Assembly (NCBI RefSeq): GCF_004339725.1
Contig: NZ_SMGK01000002.1
Coordinates: 620,001-684,000, forward strand
Direction of reading: 5' to 3'
DNA: 64,000 nt
Origin: Acidipila rosea
GTDB taxonomy: Bacteria; Acidobacteriota; Terriglobia; Terriglobales; Acidobacteriaceae
Positions 53,962 to 63,500 of the stretch are shown here, one piece after another. The translations under genes and the position numbers were made by a program. The notes beneath the pieces were generated by a model. That model was not told the origin of the DNA, ran no database searches, and saw only the letters and a list, made by a program, of their open reading frames with translations. Numbering within the stretch: position 1 is the stretch's first letter; each line of letters opens with the position of its first letter.

Positions 53962-54035
53962 TGGATTCCACGGTTCTTGGGTCGTAGCAGCAACGAATCC
54001 ACCCTTAAATCGGAATAAAGTGGAATAATCCACTT
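53962..54035. promoter_or_regulatory. Repeated TGGAWT operator-like sites between hutH and the Lrp-type gene
   Basis: Three related sites occur: TGGATTCCA at 53962-53970, AATCCAC at 53996-54002, and the inverted repeat AAGTGGA-ATAA-TCCACTT at 54018-54035. Their centres are about 27-33 bp apart, close to three helical turns, as expected for Lrp-type oligomer binding. They fill the divergent region and could control both hutH and the regulator itself. Confidence 0.5.
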
Positions 54036-54063
54036 GGATGGTCGGCTTTCAGGAATGAATCCA

Positions 54064-54528
54064 ATGAGACAGGATACTCGGCTGGACGAAATTGACCGGA
54101 AGATTCTGATAGAGCTGTCGGCAAACGCGCGGGTGCCGTTTGCGGAGCTGGGCCGCAGAGTCGGCCTTTCGCCCTCTGCAGCAATCGAGCGCGTCCGCCA
54201 GCTGGAGAGCGACGGGCTGTTGCATGGATATCACGCGGAGATCGACCTGAAGGCGCTCGGCTACTCCATCACGGCGTTCATCCGCCTTACATGCGACGGC
54301 ACCCGCTACCGGCCATTTCTGAAATTCATTCAGACGCTGGATCAGGTGGTGGAGTGCCACCACCTGACAGGAGGGGACGCATTTCTGCTGAGGGTCGTGC
54401 TCTCTTCGACAGCGGAGCTGGAACAGCTGATTGAGAAGCTGCTGCCCTACGGCATGCCGACGACCAGCATTGTGCTCTCCACCCCGCTCCAGCGGAGGCA
54501 GGACGCGCACCTGCTGACGAAGCGCTGA
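54064..54528 (+). CDS. Lrp/AsnC-family transcriptional regulator, likely controlling hut
   Basis: A 154-residue DNA-binding protein. The N-terminal winged helix reads LDEIDRKILIELSANARVPFAELGRRVGLSPSA, split over three helices. The C-terminal RAM ligand-binding domain begins ITAFIRLTCDG and contains VVECHHLTGGDAFLLRVVLSS, where the GGDAFLL turn is the effector site. The start is ATG 54064 with AGGA nine bases upstream; ATG 54055 and TTG 54034 are less likely because TTG lies inside the operator-like palindrome. Divergent placement next to hutH and nearby repeats suggest histidine- or urocanate-responsive control, by inference. Confidence 0.9.
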   Translation: MRQDTRLDEIDRKILIELSANARVPFAELGRRVGLSPSAAIERVRQLESDGLLHGYHAEIDLKALGYSITAFIRLTCDGTRYRPFLKFIQTLDQVVECHHLTGGDAFLLRVVLSSTAELEQLIEKLLPYGMPTTSIVLSTPLQRRQDAHLLTKR

Positions 54529-54571
54529 AGGGCGCGAATCAGGGCGATTCGCCGAGGATCGGAGCGGTGCG

Positions 54572-54601
54572 CCCCCAGGGCTCGATGACGAGACCTGGGG
54601 G
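54572..54601. terminator. Hairpin between the Lrp-type gene and the convergent esterase
   Basis: CCCCCAGG at 54572-54579 pairs with CCTGGGGG at 54594-54601, and an inner stem CTCG/CGAG closes a 4-base loop ATGA, leaving one mismatch. It lies between the two convergent stops and could act on both transcripts. No T-run follows on either side, so factor-independent termination is uncertain. Confidence 0.5.
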
Positions 54602-54611
54602 TGTCGGCCGT

Positions 54612-56228
54612 TTACTGCAGGATGGAGGGATACAGTTCGTGCCAGAAGCGGCAGTTGTGCGCTGCATCGGCATCGAAGAGCCCCACCTTGCCGGGCTCAA
54701 AGCGGATCACATCCTTCGGCGACTGAAACTTCTTCCAGTCCGGCGACCCGGGAGCAACGGGCTTTCCTGTCGCGGCAAAGCTCGTCCAGTAGTCCATCAT
54801 CTGGCCTGCGAGATGCTGCGAGCCGGCAGCGAGGTCCGGGCCATCCAGCTTGGAGGTGTTGGAGAAGTGCGGGAAGAAGTAAGGCAGCTCCGAGGAGTGG
54901 ACCGCGCCCATGGCAAAGCCTGGATCTTCGGTTACGGGTGGCGCAGCGGGATCGGCAAATTCGAACTCATAGACCGGCACCCATTTTGAAGCCAGCTTGG
55001 CCGCTTCAAGATCGATGCAGCTGTTGAGCCCGTTGCTGGGGATGAAGTCCGACATGACGGTGCCCAGGGCTTGCGCCGGCGTGGGGTAGGCGCTCACCGG
55101 ATACTTCTCCGCGACCCGCTCGGCCTTGTCGCCGTAGAGGGCCTTCAGGTGGGCCATGTAATTTTCGGCGGTGACAGGATGTCCGGCCTTGATGTCATAG
55201 GCGAGGAAGAGCAGAAGCTCGTAAGTATCCGCACCATTGATGATCGGCACATGGACAAACTTGCCGGTTCTGAAGGCCTCAGCTCCCTGCAGTGGAATAG
55301 CCTTGGTGCCCGCGGTGGGAACGTAGGTCATTACATCGCTGCCGGCTACCTTGGTCGCCGCCTCCAGCAGCTGCTTGACCGGTTTGCTGCGCATACAGCT
55401 CACTGCAGTGGGGCCATCGGGGCAGCCGACCAGGGCCGCGACCTTTTCTCCAACCTTGCTGGCTTCCTGCACGGTGCGCAGATGATGCACGCAGCCGCCA
55501 GACTGGATAATCGCCCGCTGGAACAATCCGGTGGTCTCGCCCGGCGAAATGACATGCATGCAGGCGGAAGCCGCGCCCGCCGATTCGCCGGCGATCGTGA
55601 CGTTGTGCGGATCGCCTCCGAATCTCGCGATATTGCGCTGCACCCAGCGAAGAGCTGCGCGCTGGTCTTCGATTCCGTACATGCCGTTCCAGTCAGGGGC
55701 GAAGTCAGGGTGCGCCATGAAGCCGAAGACGCCGAGCCTGTAGTTCATGGAAACCACGATGGCATTGCCGCTCTTCGCCATGTGTCCGAGGGGATAGAGT
55801 GAACTCGATCCGCCGACGAAGACGCCGCCGTAGATCCACACGATGACGGGGCGCCTGGTGGCGCTGGGATGATTCTCAAGAGGCACCGCAACGTTGAGAA
55901 AGAGGCAGTCTTCGTTGTAGCCAGCCTCGGTCAGCCCGTAGCGTGACACCTGGGGGCAGCCGTTTCGGAATTCGGTAGCGTCGAGGGTCTTCTGCCACGG
56001 CTTGACGGGCTGGGGAAGTTCCCAGCGAAGTTTACCCACGGGCGGAGCAGCATAGGGGATGCCCTTGAACTCAAGAACACCGTCGCTGATCTTACCGCGC
56101 ACCGGTCCCTTGTCGGTATTCACAATCAGCGATGGCGCTGAGGCAGTGCTCGCGCTCTGCGCAAACGAGAGGGATGGAAGGGCAACTAAAAATGCTGACA
56201 AGAGAATCCGGCCGCACAAGTGCTTCAT
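54612..56228 (-). CDS. Secreted type-B carboxylesterase
   Basis: A 538-residue alpha/beta hydrolase of the carboxylesterase type B (pNB-esterase) family. A Sec signal (residues 1-24, LSFAQS) precedes GPVRGKISDGVLEFKGIPYA. EDCLFLNVAVP and the oxyanion loop IYGGVFVGGSS follow, then the nucleophile elbow TIAGESAGAASACMH (Ser near residue 205) and the catalytic His in GAVHSSELPYFF. The oxyanion motif usually reads GGGF, so the first glycine is replaced by tyrosine here. GAGGAAAG precedes ATG 56228. The substrate is an unidentified ester. It is a single gene. Confidence 0.9.
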   Translation of the reverse strand: MKHLCGRILLSAFLVALPSLSFAQSASTASAPSLIVNTDKGPVRGKISDGVLEFKGIPYAAPPVGKLRWELPQPVKPWQKTLDATEFRNGCPQVSRYGLTEAGYNEDCLFLNVAVPLENHPSATRRPVIVWIYGGVFVGGSSSLYPLGHMAKSGNAIVVSMNYRLGVFGFMAHPDFAPDWNGMYGIEDQRAALRWVQRNIARFGGDPHNVTIAGESAGAASACMHVISPGETTGLFQRAIIQSGGCVHHLRTVQEASKVGEKVAALVGCPDGPTAVSCMRSKPVKQLLEAATKVAGSDVMTYVPTAGTKAIPLQGAEAFRTGKFVHVPIINGADTYELLLFLAYDIKAGHPVTAENYMAHLKALYGDKAERVAEKYPVSAYPTPAQALGTVMSDFIPSNGLNSCIDLEAAKLASKWVPVYEFEFADPAAPPVTEDPGFAMGAVHSSELPYFFPHFSNTSKLDGPDLAAGSQHLAGQMMDYWTSFAATGKPVAPGSPDWKKFQSPKDVIRFEPGKVGLFDADAAHNCRFWHELYPSILQ

Positions 56229-56643
56229 AGTTTCGTTCTTTCCTCGGTGAACCTTCTGTTGAAATCTGCTGCTGCTCCGCGCCACGCCCTGAGACGTGCC
56301 GCGAAATGACATGGCTTTGACCTCTTTCGCTGGTCAGGCTCGGGAGTTCATGCGGAGATCGGGAGCGGCGCAAGGCTCTCCACCAGCCCGTGAACCACGG
56401 GTCTGCTGGGCAAGAGGAAGGGATGGAATCAAGCCCTGCCCTGCTTCACGTCGCAACGACTGCCGCGACATGCAGCGGCAAACAGCCTTGTGTCCGCTGC
56501 CTGCACTGCCTGCCTTAGCTTGCCGAATAATGCTGTTTATCTGGCGTGTTGCGGTGAAGCTATCAGAAGGCGGCAAGGCCTTTCAATGGCTTTTCGACTT
56601 CCGGGAAATCTTTAGTAACCTTCAGACTTTGGACTACTGCCCG
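56229..56643. other. 415-bp intergenic region
   Basis: It separates the esterase start (56228) from the stop of the M16 gene (56644). I see no convincing gene, tRNA or repeat. On the minus strand TTGAAA and ATAGCT, 17 bases apart (about 56590 to 56562), could be a weak promoter for the esterase, leaving a leader of more than 300 bp. Short open frames here lack ribosome-binding sites and recognisable sequence. Confidence 0.5.
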
Positions 56644-58155
56644 CTACTGCTGTCCGGGGCCGCCCATCATCTGCTGCCGCATCGCGGCGGGCATCGGAAT
56701 GGTGATGTCGATCTGCTTCACCGGCCCCATGTTCAGCGTGGTCAGCGGCGTTCCGAAGTGGGCTTCATTGCCTACCACGAGCACCGCAAGCTTTGAGGGA
56801 TCGATGTACTTCTTCGCCACGCGATCGAGATCGGCGACGGTCACCTTCTCGATGCCTGCGCGATACTTTTCGAGAAAGTCAGCCGGGTAGCCGTAGAACT
56901 CGAGCGTCGCAGCTGCATTGAGCACTTTGTCCTTGGAGTCGTAGTGGAAGATGAAGGAGTTCAGCAACTGGTCCTTGGCCATCTTCAGCTCGTCTTCGGT
57001 GAAGGGCTTTGTTTTGAGTTCGCCGATGTCCTTGAACATCTCCTGCGTAGCCTGCGCGGTGCTCTCGCTCTTTGTCGAAGCGAAGGTATAGAACATACCC
57101 GGATGGTCGTAGCTTGCGCCATACGCCCCGCTCACCGAATAGGCCAGTCCAAGCCGCGTGCGCACATCCTGAAAGAGCCGTGAACCGAAGCCGCCCGAGA
57201 ATATCTCGTTCATCACCGAGAGCGCGTAGTAGTCCGGATTGTTGCGCTGGGTGCCGAGGCCGACGATCCATACATTGCTCTGGTTCACGTCGGGTTTGTC
57301 GATCGCGTAGACACCGGGCTTCGGGCCGGTGAAATCCCCTGTCGGCCGAGGCCACGCAGCACCGCGTGGCAGCCCTTCAAATGCGGCGCGGAGCTGCTGC
57401 TCCATGACTGCGGGATCGAAATCGCCGCCCACGCCGACGATGATGTTGTTCGCCGTCACCGTCTTGTCGTGCCACTGCTTGAGGTCGGCGACGGTGATCG
57501 GCATGACGGTCGCAATCTCCGGCTGGCGGGTGTAGGGGCTGTCAGGGCCGTAGACAAGCTTCGCCGCCTCACGCCCCGCAATGCCTGACGCATCGTCATT
57601 GCGACGGACAATGCCCGCGATCTCCTGCTGCTTGGCCAGCATCAGCTTCTTTTCGCTAAAGGCGGGATGCTCGAGCAGGTCAACGGCGATGGCGAAGACC
57701 ATGTTCTCATCCTGCTTGAGGCACGACCATGAGACGGAAGTGGAGTTGATGTCGCCATCGGTCTCGACCTTGGCAGCCTTGGCTTCGAGGAGGTCGTCGA
57801 GTTGGTCGCCGCTCTGCTTCGCCGTTCCGCTGGTGCGCCATGCCGAGCCGTAGAGGTCAATCAGGCCGGTCTTCGCTGCGGGCACATCGCGCGAGCCGCC
57901 CCTGATCTCGATGAAGCCGTTAATGAAGGGCAGCTCGTGATCAGGCTGCAGCAGAATCACCATGCCGTTCTTCAGCACGATCCGCTTCGGCTGCTGGGGG
58001 TGAAACTCATGCAGGCGCGGAATCACGATGTCCCGCCAGGGCTGCGCGCCGGTCACGTTCTGCGCCTCAGGCGGAACGACGGGATGGGTCTCCTGCGCGA
58101 AGGCGGCGAGGCTCGAAATCATGAGGGCAGAGAGCGCGAGAGAGGTCAACTTCAC
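56644..58155 (-). CDS. M16-family peptidase homologue lacking the zinc motif
   Basis: A 503-residue secreted protein (signal residues 1-20, AAFAQ) with two M16 halves. Where active M16 enzymes have HXXEH, this one reads GLIDLYGSAWRTSGT, so it cannot bind zinc in the normal way. The second half keeps the substrate-binding segment FGSRLFQDVRTRLGLAYSVSGAY, the R/Y pair of the partner subunit. It starts on GTG 58155, overlapping the stop of the active M16 gene by 4 nt. The pair is expected to form a heterodimer like mitochondrial processing peptidase or other bacterial M16 pairs. The C-terminus is Met/Gln/Gly-rich. Confidence 0.88.
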   Translation of the reverse strand: MKLTSLALSALMISSLAAFAQETHPVVPPEAQNVTGAQPWRDIVIPRLHEFHPQQPKRIVLKNGMVILLQPDHELPFINGFIEIRGGSRDVPAAKTGLIDLYGSAWRTSGTAKQSGDQLDDLLEAKAAKVETDGDINSTSVSWSCLKQDENMVFAIAVDLLEHPAFSEKKLMLAKQQEIAGIVRRNDDASGIAGREAAKLVYGPDSPYTRQPEIATVMPITVADLKQWHDKTVTANNIIVGVGGDFDPAVMEQQLRAAFEGLPRGAAWPRPTGDFTGPKPGVYAIDKPDVNQSNVWIVGLGTQRNNPDYYALSVMNEIFSGGFGSRLFQDVRTRLGLAYSVSGAYGASYDHPGMFYTFASTKSESTAQATQEMFKDIGELKTKPFTEDELKMAKDQLLNSFIFHYDSKDKVLNAAATLEFYGYPADFLEKYRAGIEKVTVADLDRVAKKYIDPSKLAVLVVGNEAHFGTPLTTLNMGPVKQIDITIPMPAAMRQQMMGGPGQQ

Positions 58156-59693
58156 TTGGCGCCTCCCGGCTGCTGCGTCGCTGCCTGCTGCGGCGCCTCA
58201 AAGTTCACCTCGGCGTAGGTACGATTGCTCGCCACAAATGTCTTGTTCGCCACCCTGCGAATATCGGCTTTAGTCACCGCGTCGATCCTCTTCAACTGGT
58301 TGAACAGCTCCTGCCAATTGCCGTATCGCAACTGATAAAGCGCGAGCTGCGTGGCGAGCCCCTGGTTGTCTCCCAGGCCGCGCAGCAGGTCCGCACGGGC
58401 GCGGGTCTTGAACATGGCCAGTTCTTCATCGCTGACGTCGGTGGTCTTGAGCTTGTCAATCTCTTTATGGATCGCTGCACGCATCTCCGCCGGCGTGTGT
58501 CCCTGGTTGGGCACCGCGAAGAATGCAAACAGCCCCGGATATTTATTTCCGGGAAAGCCGCTGAATCCCTCCGCCTCGGCCGCGATCTGCTGGTCGCGAA
58601 CCAGGCTGCGATAAAGCCGCGAGGTGCGACCATTCGAGAAGATATCCTGAATGGCGTCATAGACCGCATCGTCCGGGTCGCGATAATCGGGCCGGTGGTA
58701 GCCCTCAAGATAGAGCGGCTGGGTCGGCTCTCTGAGGATGACGGACTTCTCCGCCGTCTGCGGTGGCTCGACCGTAGTCATCTCCTCGGGCTTGGGGCCG
58801 GCAGGGATGCGGCCGAAGTACTTCTCAAGCATCGGCATCACTTCCGCCGCCTTCACATCGCCGACCACTGCGACCACGATGTTCGAGGGTACATAGTAGG
58901 TCTTGTGAAAGGTGTCCGCCTCGGTCGCCGTGATCTGGCTCAGCTCGCTCTCCCATCCCACTCCGGGGCGGTGATAAGGATGCGCGACATAGGCTGCTGC
59001 AAGAAATTGCTCTACCATCTTGCCGATGGGGTTAGAGTCGACCCGCATGCGGCGCTCTTCCATGACGACGCTGCGTTCCTTGTAAAACTCGCGTGGGATG
59101 GGATTGGCAATGCGGTCGCTCTCAAGGTAGGCCCACAGCTCGAGCCGGTTCGACGGCATGCTCCAGTAGTATTGCGTGGCATCGAGGCTCGTCTCCGCGT
59201 TCAGCCCGGTCGCGCCATTGTCTTCCGCGATCTCGGTGAACTCATTGGGGATGACATATTTCTGCGCCGCGGCCTGCGCTGCGACGAAATCCGCGTGCAA
59301 CTGCTTCAGCCTGGCCGGGTCCTGCCCTACGCGCTTGCGAAACTCAGCATCATAGGCCGCGTAGGCTGCTTCGACCTTCTGGAGAGCGACCTTCTCCTCG
59401 GGATAGTTCGTCGTGCCAATATCCTTCGTCCCTTTGAAGGCGAGGTGCTCGAACATATGCGCCAGCCCGGACTGGCCGTCCGGATCATTGGCATCGCCCG
59501 CGTCCACAATCGTGAAGTAGGAGAAGACCGGCGCCTCAGGCCGCTCGCAGACGATCACCGTCAATCCGTTAGGCAGCACTTTGACGGTGGTGCGCTTCTC
59601 AAAGCTGGCGAGATCCTGCCCGCGCGCTACGCCAAACGATGCCAACAGGACAGCAAGACCTAAAACAGACGATACTTTTGCCGGGAGTTTCAA
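58152..59693 (-). CDS. M16-family zinc metallopeptidase, active subunit
   Basis: About 513 residues: a Sec signal ending GVARGQ, then the zinc motif HMFEH in SGLAHMFEHLAFKGT (about residues 78-92) with the distal glutamate in the helix after it. The second half has SNGRTSRLYRSLVRDQQIA. It probably degrades peptides in the periplasm together with the inactive homologue that follows. TTG 59693 has GCGAGG seven bases upstream; GTG 59708 is an alternative that would overlap the divergent gene by 13 bp. It is first in the two-gene M16 unit. Confidence 0.92.
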   Translation of the reverse strand: MKLPAKVSSVLGLAVLLASFGVARGQDLASFEKRTTVKVLPNGLTVIVCERPEAPVFSYFTIVDAGDANDPDGQSGLAHMFEHLAFKGTKDIGTTNYPEEKVALQKVEAAYAAYDAEFRKRVGQDPARLKQLHADFVAAQAAAQKYVIPNEFTEIAEDNGATGLNAETSLDATQYYWSMPSNRLELWAYLESDRIANPIPREFYKERSVVMEERRMRVDSNPIGKMVEQFLAAAYVAHPYHRPGVGWESELSQITATEADTFHKTYYVPSNIVVAVVGDVKAAEVMPMLEKYFGRIPAGPKPEEMTTVEPPQTAEKSVILREPTQPLYLEGYHRPDYRDPDDAVYDAIQDIFSNGRTSRLYRSLVRDQQIAAEAEGFSGFPGNKYPGLFAFFAVPNQGHTPAEMRAAIHKEIDKLKTTDVSDEELAMFKTRARADLLRGLGDNQGLATQLALYQLRYGNWQELFNQLKRIDAVTKADIRRVANKTFVASNRTYAEVNFEAPQQAATQQPGGAK

Positions 59694-59695
59694 AT

Positions 59696-60313
59696 ATGTA
59701 CCTCGCACAAGGGCAACGATTAAGACTGACGCTAACCGCGGCCTCGCGCCGTGTCAAATCAGCGGCTTGCCTCCTGCTTGGCCTCTTTGCGCTCACGGCC
59801 CGCGCTCAGCTGGCGGAACAGGAGCAGACCGGCCAGATGGCCGGCCCGGATAACACCCCCCTCGCCTATTCGATCCGCCTGCTGCCCCTGGCTTCGTTTC
59901 CCGATATACCGGCGCCTTTCCTGCGCGTGCTCAGCTCGCGCGGCTGCCTCATTCCCCAGACCTATGAAGCTCACCAGCCGGAGAATGTCATCCATGGCTC
60001 CTTTGAAAAGCCCGGCTCAAGCGACGTGGCGCTGCTGTGCACCACGGGACAGACGACCAGCCTGCTGGTCTTCTTTGCCTCGAACCCGTCACAGCCGGCA
60101 ACCCTCGTGAAGTCAAAGAATACCGACTGGCTGGCGATCGAGGGCGACCGCATGCGCGGCTTTGCCTGGGGACTTGACCCCGTCGCCACGGCGTATTTGC
60201 CTCGCGGCCTTGCCGCCGATCACGACGGCATCAGCGACTCCTTCATCGAACACACGGCCAAGCTTCACTACTACAGCCGGGACCACTGGCTCACCGTCGA
60301 CCGGAACAACTGA
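59696..60313 (+). CDS. Secreted protein, unknown function
   Basis: A 205-residue protein with a long signal peptide (residues 1-38: a basic region, then CLLLGLFALTARAQ). The mature part has two spaced cysteines and short beta-type segments, and ends HYYSRDHWLTVDRNN. I recognise no family. GGGAG eight bases before ATG 59696 decides the start. The divergent M16 gene begins only 2 bp away if its TTG is used, so each gene's ribosome-binding site lies in the other's coding sequence. Confidence 0.62.
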   Translation: MYLAQGQRLRLTLTAASRRVKSAACLLLGLFALTARAQLAEQEQTGQMAGPDNTPLAYSIRLLPLASFPDIPAPFLRVLSSRGCLIPQTYEAHQPENVIHGSFEKPGSSDVALLCTTGQTTSLLVFFASNPSQPATLVKSKNTDWLAIEGDRMRGFAWGLDPVATAYLPRGLAADHDGISDSFIEHTAKLHYYSRDHWLTVDRNN

Positions 60314-60450
60314 CCGCGCCGAGCCCCGAAGCGTCGTGGCCTGCAATGATCTCATCAAATTCTGCACAACTTATTCCGCTGGGCACGGTTTAACTTTCCG
60401 TGGATAATAACCGTCTAAGCGGCAGAAGTGCTGCTCAGGATGAAACCGCC

Positions 60451-60502
60451 ATGCATCCGCTTCCCAATCCCGCGAGCACGCTCTATTGCAATCCGGATGC
60501 AT
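60451..60502. repeat. Inverted repeat ATGCATCCG ... CGGATGCAT upstream of the S53 gene
   Basis: Perfect 9-base arms at 60451-60459 and 60494-60502, 34 bases apart, in the 279-bp gap before the S53 protease gene. They could be a regulator site or chance pairing. No other gene or RNA is seen in 60314-60592. Confidence 0.35.
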
Positions 60503-60592
60503 CTGCCTTGACCTCACGCATCGCCAGAATGCGAAACCCCGCCGCAGCTATCATCGCGCGGTACACTCTTCGTCAGGAAGGCCAAGCTCCCT

Positions 60593-63500
60593 ATGTCACC
60601 TCGCAGTCTGCTTCGTAGCGCCCTTGCAGCAGCCACTCTCTGCCTGATTCCAGCTGCAGCCTTTCCCCAAAGCTCAGGGGAAAGCGCTGTTCAGGGTCTG
60701 CCCCAGTCCCTTGCCGCCACGCGTATCACGCGGCCCATTGACAACAACAAGGTCGTAACCCTGCGGGGCAACGTGCACCCGCTCGCCCAGGCGCGCTTTG
60801 ACCGCGGCATGGCTCCGGTTTCCATGTCCACCGGCAGGCTCATCCTCGTCCTCAAGGGCTCGCAGCAGCAGCAGAACGCGTTGAAGCAGTACCTCGACTC
60901 CGTGCAGAACCCGGGCTCGCCCAGCTATCGCAAGTGGCTCACGCCCGAGCAGTTTGGCCAGCTCTTCGGCCCCACCGCGCAGGATATCCAGACCGTCAGC
61001 TCCTGGCTGCAGTCGCAGGGATTTGAGATCAAGAAGGTCTCTCCCGCTCGCACCTATATCCAGTTTTCCGGCTCGCTGGGTCAGGTCAACAACGCCTTCC
61101 ACACCTCCATGCACCGCTACAACGTGAATGGAGAGTTACATACCGCCAACTCGACCAATCCACAGATTCCAGTCGCGCTTGCGCCGGTGGTTGCCGGAGT
61201 CGCCCAGCTCAACGACTTCTTCCCGACCTCGCACGCGCGCCAGTCGGGGGCTGCCCACTGGGATAGCTCCGCCAAGCGCATCAAGCCGGATCTGACCTTA
61301 ACGGATACGCAGGGCAACAATTACCTCTATGTCGTACCCGCAGACGCCGCGACCATCTATGACACGCCGAACTCGACATTGAACAGGAATTACTCCGCGA
61401 TCAGCTCCGTGGTCGGCGGCAAGTCCTACGACGGCACGGGGGTCACGATCGGCATCGCCGGCGACTCAAACATCACCACCGCCGACGTCGGCAACTACCG
61501 GACCGCCTTCCTCGGCGAAGGCTCCACGCCCAAGCTGCCCAATGTAATCGTCGATGGCAACGACCCGGGCATCAACGGCGACGAAATCGAGGGCCTGCTC
61601 GACACTGAAGTCTCTGGCGGCATCGCGCCGGGCGCGACCATCAACTTCTACACCTCGGCCGACACCGATCTGCAGCAAGGTTTGTTTCTCGCCATTTTGC
61701 GAGCGGTGGACGACAACCAGGTCAGCATCCTGAATGTGAGTTTCGGCAACTGCGAAGTGAACGAAGGCGCATCCGGCAACCAGTTCATCAACCAGCTCTG
61801 GCAGCAGGCTGCCGCCCAGGGCATCTCGGTTACGGTCTCGACCGGCGACAGCGGGTCGGCAGGCTGCGATAACCCCAACACCGCAACAGTTGCCACCCAG
61901 GGTCTGGCGGTCAGCGGTTTAGCGTCTACTCCGTATAACATCGCCGTGGGCGGAACAGATTTCACCGTGCTCCAGTCGAGCAGCACGGCCTTCAGCCAAT
62001 ATGTCGACACGACGACCAGCGGATCGGCGCCCTACTACGGCACGGCGCTCTCCTACATCCCTGAAACGCCGTGGAACGACTCGACCGCCGGCAATACCAC
62101 CATTTCAGCCAACACTCCCTTCAAGGACAGTAATGGCCATACCAATATCGTGGGCGCAGGCGGCGGCCTGAGCAGTTCGGCAGTCTGCAACTTTATCGAC
62201 CCCACCACCGGCAGCTGCAACGGCACGCCGCTTCCCTACCCGAAGCCGGCTTTCCAGAGCTCGGTGACGCCAAGTGACGGTGTTCGCGATCTGCCTGACG
62301 TTTCCCTGCTGGCGAGCGACGGGGCCTACGGCGCTACCTGGGCCGTCTGCCTGGATAAAAGCGCGGGCGGGCAAGGCACGGACTGCCTGACGACCAATGG
62401 ACAGCTGGATAGTAACACCACCTTCAGCGGAGTTGGCGGCACCTCTGCAGCAGCACCGGTCTTTGCCGGCATGCTGGCGCTGATCTCGCAGTCGCAGGGC
62501 GGCAAGCGCCTCGGGCAGGCTGACACGGTGCTTTACGCGTTGGCCAAATCCAATCCGAGCGTCTTTCACGACGTCACCACGGGTAACAACTCCGTCTACT
62601 GCTCCGGCGGCATCCAGGCCAACTGCGGAAGCAACAGCTTCCTCACCGGCTACGACACGACGGCCGGTTATGACACCGCGTCCGGCATCGGCAGCGTCGA
62701 TGTCGCCCAGCTCACCGCGAAATGGAACAGTGTCGCCTTCGCGCCAACCAGCACCAACTTCAGCATCAACGGCTCGACAGCACCGTTGACCATCACGCAC
62801 GGCCAGTCGGTCAACTTCAACGCGGCCGTCGCTCCGGGCACGGCTACGGGCAACGTAACCATCCAGACCACCAGCACGCTGCCAAACCAGGCCGTGCAGC
62901 CGCCGGTCCTGACCCTCACCGGCGGAAGCGTAAGCGGCACCTACAACGGCCTGCCGGGCGGCAGCTACAGCGTTTATGCCTACTATGGCGGAGACGCCAG
63001 CAATGCGGCCAGCAGCTCCAACCAGATCGCGGTCAACATCTCTCCGGAGAACAGCATTCTCTCGCTGCAGGTCAACATCTACGACCCCAGCACGGGCAAG
63101 ACTTTCAGCGGCGGCTCGTCGCAGGTTCCCTACGGCTACTATGTCTTCTCCAATGGTCAGCCCTATGGAGTTGCTTCGAGTGTGGTCAACGGAGTGGTGA
63201 CGCCGGACGGCCTGCCGACCGGAACCGTCAACTTCTTCGATAACGCCAACTCGATCAGCACGGCTGCGGTCAATGCCTCAGGCTTTGCCAGCTATAACAA
63301 CCAGGCCTTCGCTCTGGGCAAGCACGCCATCAGCGCCACCTACAGCGGTGACCCCAGCTTCAACGCCAGCCAGGCTGGAACCAGCAGCGCCAGCACCTTC
63401 ACCATCGTGCAGGCGTCCACCCAGACCTCAGTCAAATCGAGCGCCAGCAGCGTAACCTCTGCGGGCACCGTCACCCTGACAGCGACGGTCGGCACCGACA

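Noticed and set aside
56296-56796. A 166-codon open frame in the gap upstream of the esterase
   Set aside because: It runs into the M16 gene antisense, has no good ribosome-binding site and gives no recognisable sequence.
58467-59663. A 398-codon plus-strand open frame opposite the active M16 gene
   Set aside because: Shadow of a GC-rich gene; translation rich in Arg, Gly and Leu without domain pattern.
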